Assembly: GCA_034437715.1 (NCBI GenBank)
Contig: DAOTTR010000054.1
Location: 1 to 7,302, forward strand
Length of the DNA: 7,302 nucleotides
Direction: 5' to 3'
Source: JAHBVH01 sp034437715
GTDB lineage: Bacteria > Chloroflexota > Anaerolineae > Caldilineales > Caldilineaceae
Shown: positions 6,038 through 7,302 of the stretch, in pieces
Numbering within the stretch: position 1 is the stretch's first letter
Layout of the letters: every line of letters starts with the position of its first letter
Made by a program: the position numbers and the translations under genes
The notes under the pieces: generated by a model
What the model was told of the DNA's origin: nothing
Seen by the model: only the letters and a program-made list of their open reading frames with translations
Databases searched by the model: none

Positions 6038-6044
6038 AGGAGAG
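6038..6044 (+). promoter_or_regulatory. Ribosome binding site deciding the oxidoreductase start
   Basis: AGGAGAG lies 4-6 nt before the ATG at 6049. It immediately follows the kinase stop and selects 6049 over an in-frame ATG at 5929, which lies inside the kinase gene. Confidence 0.75.
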
Positions 6045-6048
6045 TTTT

Positions 6049-6972
6049 ATGCCCCAAATCCAATTTGGCTTTACCATGCCGGCCGACCAACTTGATAAGA
6101 CGCAACTGGCGACATACGTCGCCGACCTCAATCGGGCCTTGACGCTGATCAGCGGACATTTTGACTCGGCGTGGTTCATCGACCATCTGCAAGCTGGGGA
6201 TGAGGATATGCTCGAAGGCTTCACCGCGCTGAGCTATATGGCGGCGCTCCATCCGCAACTCAAGTTCGGCCATACCGTGCTCTGCCAGTCGTTTCGCAAC
6301 CCGGCGTTGCTCGCCAAGATGGGCGCGACCTTACACTTTCTAAGCGGTGGTCGCTTCATCCTCGGCCTTGGCGCGGGGTGGCATGAAGAAGAATACCGCG
6401 CCTATGGCTACGATTTTCCGCCCGCCGGCGTGCGCGTAGAGCAGTTGGAAGAGACGCTCCAAATTATTAAAGCACTGTGGACGGAACCGCAGGCCACCTT
6501 CCAAGGCAAACACTATCACGTCCATGCAGCTTACTGCGAACCCAAGCCCGATCCGCTGCCGGTGATCATGGTCGGTGCCTTTAAGCCAAAGATGCTGCGC
6601 TTGACTGCCCGCTACGCCGACTGGTGGAATGTCTCATCCACCGGAGTGCAAACCTATCGCCGGATGGTGGAAACGTTCGAGCAAGCCTGCGCAGCGGTGG
6701 GCCGCGATCCAGCGACCGTGCGGCGGTCTTGGGGTGGCGGCTGTGCCTGTGCGCCAACGGAGGCCGCGGCCAACCGTTTGGCCGCCGTCCGCTTCAGCGC
6801 TGACAATGAAGATGACTTTGGCTTTGTGGGCACGCCGCCGCAGATCGTGGAGCAAATGCGCGCTTTTATTGCATTAGGCGTGGATTATTTTATGGTGGAC
6901 TGCTCCGGTTTTCCTGATCTGACGACGCTTGAACTGCTCGTCCATGAGGTGTTACCTGCCTTGAACGATTGA
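6049..6972 (+). CDS. LLM class flavin-dependent oxidoreductase (luciferase-like / F420-type)
   Basis: This 307-residue protein is of the bacterial luciferase-like monooxygenase superfamily, a TIM barrel that binds FMN or coenzyme F420. Visible family landmarks are MPQIQFGFTMP (first strand), DSAWFIDHL (39-47), GHTVLCQSFRNPALLAKM (74-91), then GRFILGLGAGWHEEEYRAYG (101-120), the strongest signature. They continue with RVEQLEETLQIIKALW (129-144), FVGTPPQIVEQM (259-270) and a terminal segment around GVDYFMVDCSGF. The flavin/F420 preference cannot be decided by eye. Substrates in the family include alkanesulfonates, nitrilotriacetate, long-chain aldehydes and F420-linked reductions. It is third in the operon, 13 bp after the kinase. 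No signal peptide is present, so it is cytoplasmic. No clear Rho-independent terminator follows within the next 110 bp. Confidence 0.92.
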   Translation: MPQIQFGFTMPADQLDKTQLATYVADLNRALTLISGHFDSAWFIDHLQAGDEDMLEGFTALSYMAALHPQLKFGHTVLCQSFRNPALLAKMGATLHFLSGGRFILGLGAGWHEEEYRAYGYDFPPAGVRVEQLEETLQIIKALWTEPQATFQGKHYHVHAAYCEPKPDPLPVIMVGAFKPKMLRLTARYADWWNVSSTGVQTYRRMVETFEQACAAVGRDPATVRRSWGGGCACAPTEAAANRLAAVRFSADNEDDFGFVGTPPQIVEQMRAFIALGVDYFMVDCSGFPDLTTLELLVHEVLPALND

Positions 6973-7083
6973 CCGGCTACTATTCTCCATCCTACCCAGC
7001 TTCGAGCATGAAGGCATCCGCCTAGCGTGCTCGCGTCTTGATCACCTTGTCGAGGTAATTCGCTGGCATGTGGAACAAATGGC
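6973..7083. other. Gap between convergent genes, nothing recognised
   Basis: This 111-bp gap separates the plus-strand oxidoreductase stop from the minus-strand stop at 7084. No hairpin with a T tract was found, nor any plausible small gene. The minus-strand open frame across 6885-7256 is judged to be a shadow. Confidence 0.4.
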
Positions 7084-7302
7084 TCATATGCGAAGAGGCG
7101 TGCCTGCGCTATAGGCCGGCGCAAGTATGGTGGCAAACGCCGCTTCAAGTGACAAGTGCTGCCCAGCGGCAAATGCTTCGGCAAAGACCACTTGATCCAG
7201 CGCTTCACGCACCTTGACCAGCGCGACCTCGGCCAAGGTGCGTATCGGCCCAGCAATCACATACTCAATTTGGTTATGCACCTGGTCTGCTAGCCCAAAG
7301 AG
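7084..7302 (-). CDS. C-terminal end of a TPR/LuxR- or AfsR-type ATPase regulator (5' end outside window)
   Basis: The minus-strand frame is open to the right edge (72 codons, then TGA at 7084-7086), so the GTG at 7279-7281 is internal. The visible residues include LFGLADQV (1-8), then LAEVALVKVREAL (23-35) and FAEAFAAGQHLSLEAAFATI (40-59). This resembles the C-terminus of large AAA/NB-ARC-TPR regulators, where LFGAAEAL... is followed by ALGEEAFAAAWAEGRALSLEEA. In such proteins the TPR array ends close to this motif, and the rest would be an ATPase with a DNA-binding domain. It is convergent with the oxidoreductase gene and so not part of its operon. The assignment rests on the F-A-x-G-x-x-L-S-L-E-x-A pattern only. 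Confidence 0.6.
   Translation of the reverse strand, partial: LFGLADQVHNQIEYVIAGPIRTLAEVALVKVREALDQVVFAEAFAAGQHLSLEAAFATILAPAYSAGTPLRI

Noticed and set aside
5929..6048. Upstream extension of the flavin oxidoreductase to an in-frame ATG at 5929.
   Set aside because: It overlaps the kinase coding region. The ATG at 6049 has a strong AGGAGAG site and gives the expected N-terminal strand of the family.
6885..7256. Minus-strand open frame of 123 codons across the oxidoreductase 3' end and the gap.
   Set aside because: It is antisense to the end of a well-supported gene, overlaps the better-supported minus-strand frame at 7084-7302, and has a composition and sequence like no known family.

Overview
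This window looks like a bacterial chromosomal stretch of moderately high GC content. It is a dense run of plus-strand genes for cytoplasmic small-molecule-modifying enzymes, interrupted near the middle by a decayed region. No rRNA, tRNA or single-copy marker is present, so the taxon is an inference. A xisH-xisI pair, a luciferase-like flavin oxidoreductase, a DinB-type fragment and the end of a large ATPase/TPR regulator together suggest a Chloroflexota bacterium (Caldilineae, Anaerolineae or Herpetosiphon-like) or, less likely, a cyanobacterium.

Left block (1-3129, all plus strand): the 3' part of a serine beta-lactamase/penicillin-binding-like gene comes first. It is followed by two unrelated class I SAM-dependent methyltransferases and an alpha/beta hydrolase with a clear GHSYGG nucleophile elbow. 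The second methyltransferase and the hydrolase overlap by ATGA and are probably translationally coupled.

Middle block (3130-4258) is the accessory, decayed part. It holds a DinB-like C-terminal half that runs into unrelated sequence, then on the minus strand an intact xisI with its partner xisH reduced to about 22 N-terminal and about 30 C-terminal residues in different frames. Next to it is a 123-bp MITE-like palindromic element with 8-bp direct repeats (GCAATGTC). The element sits in the divergent gap between the xisH remnant and the next operon.

Right block (4259-6972, plus strand): a three-gene probable operon encodes a GNAT-like acetyltransferase, an aminoglycoside-phosphotransferase-fold kinase and a luciferase-like (LLM class) flavin-dependent oxidoreductase. 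The acetyltransferase frame runs 176 bp into the kinase gene and has probably lost its original stop. After a short gap, a minus-strand partial gene at the right edge resembles the C-terminal end of TPR-containing LuxR/AfsR-type ATPase regulators.

The most interesting features are the disrupted XisH with a preserved XisI, and the MITE-like insertion beside it. The enzymes are individually ordinary members of broad families. Their natural substrates cannot be read from the sequence, and I do not see convincing evidence of a new multi-gene system.
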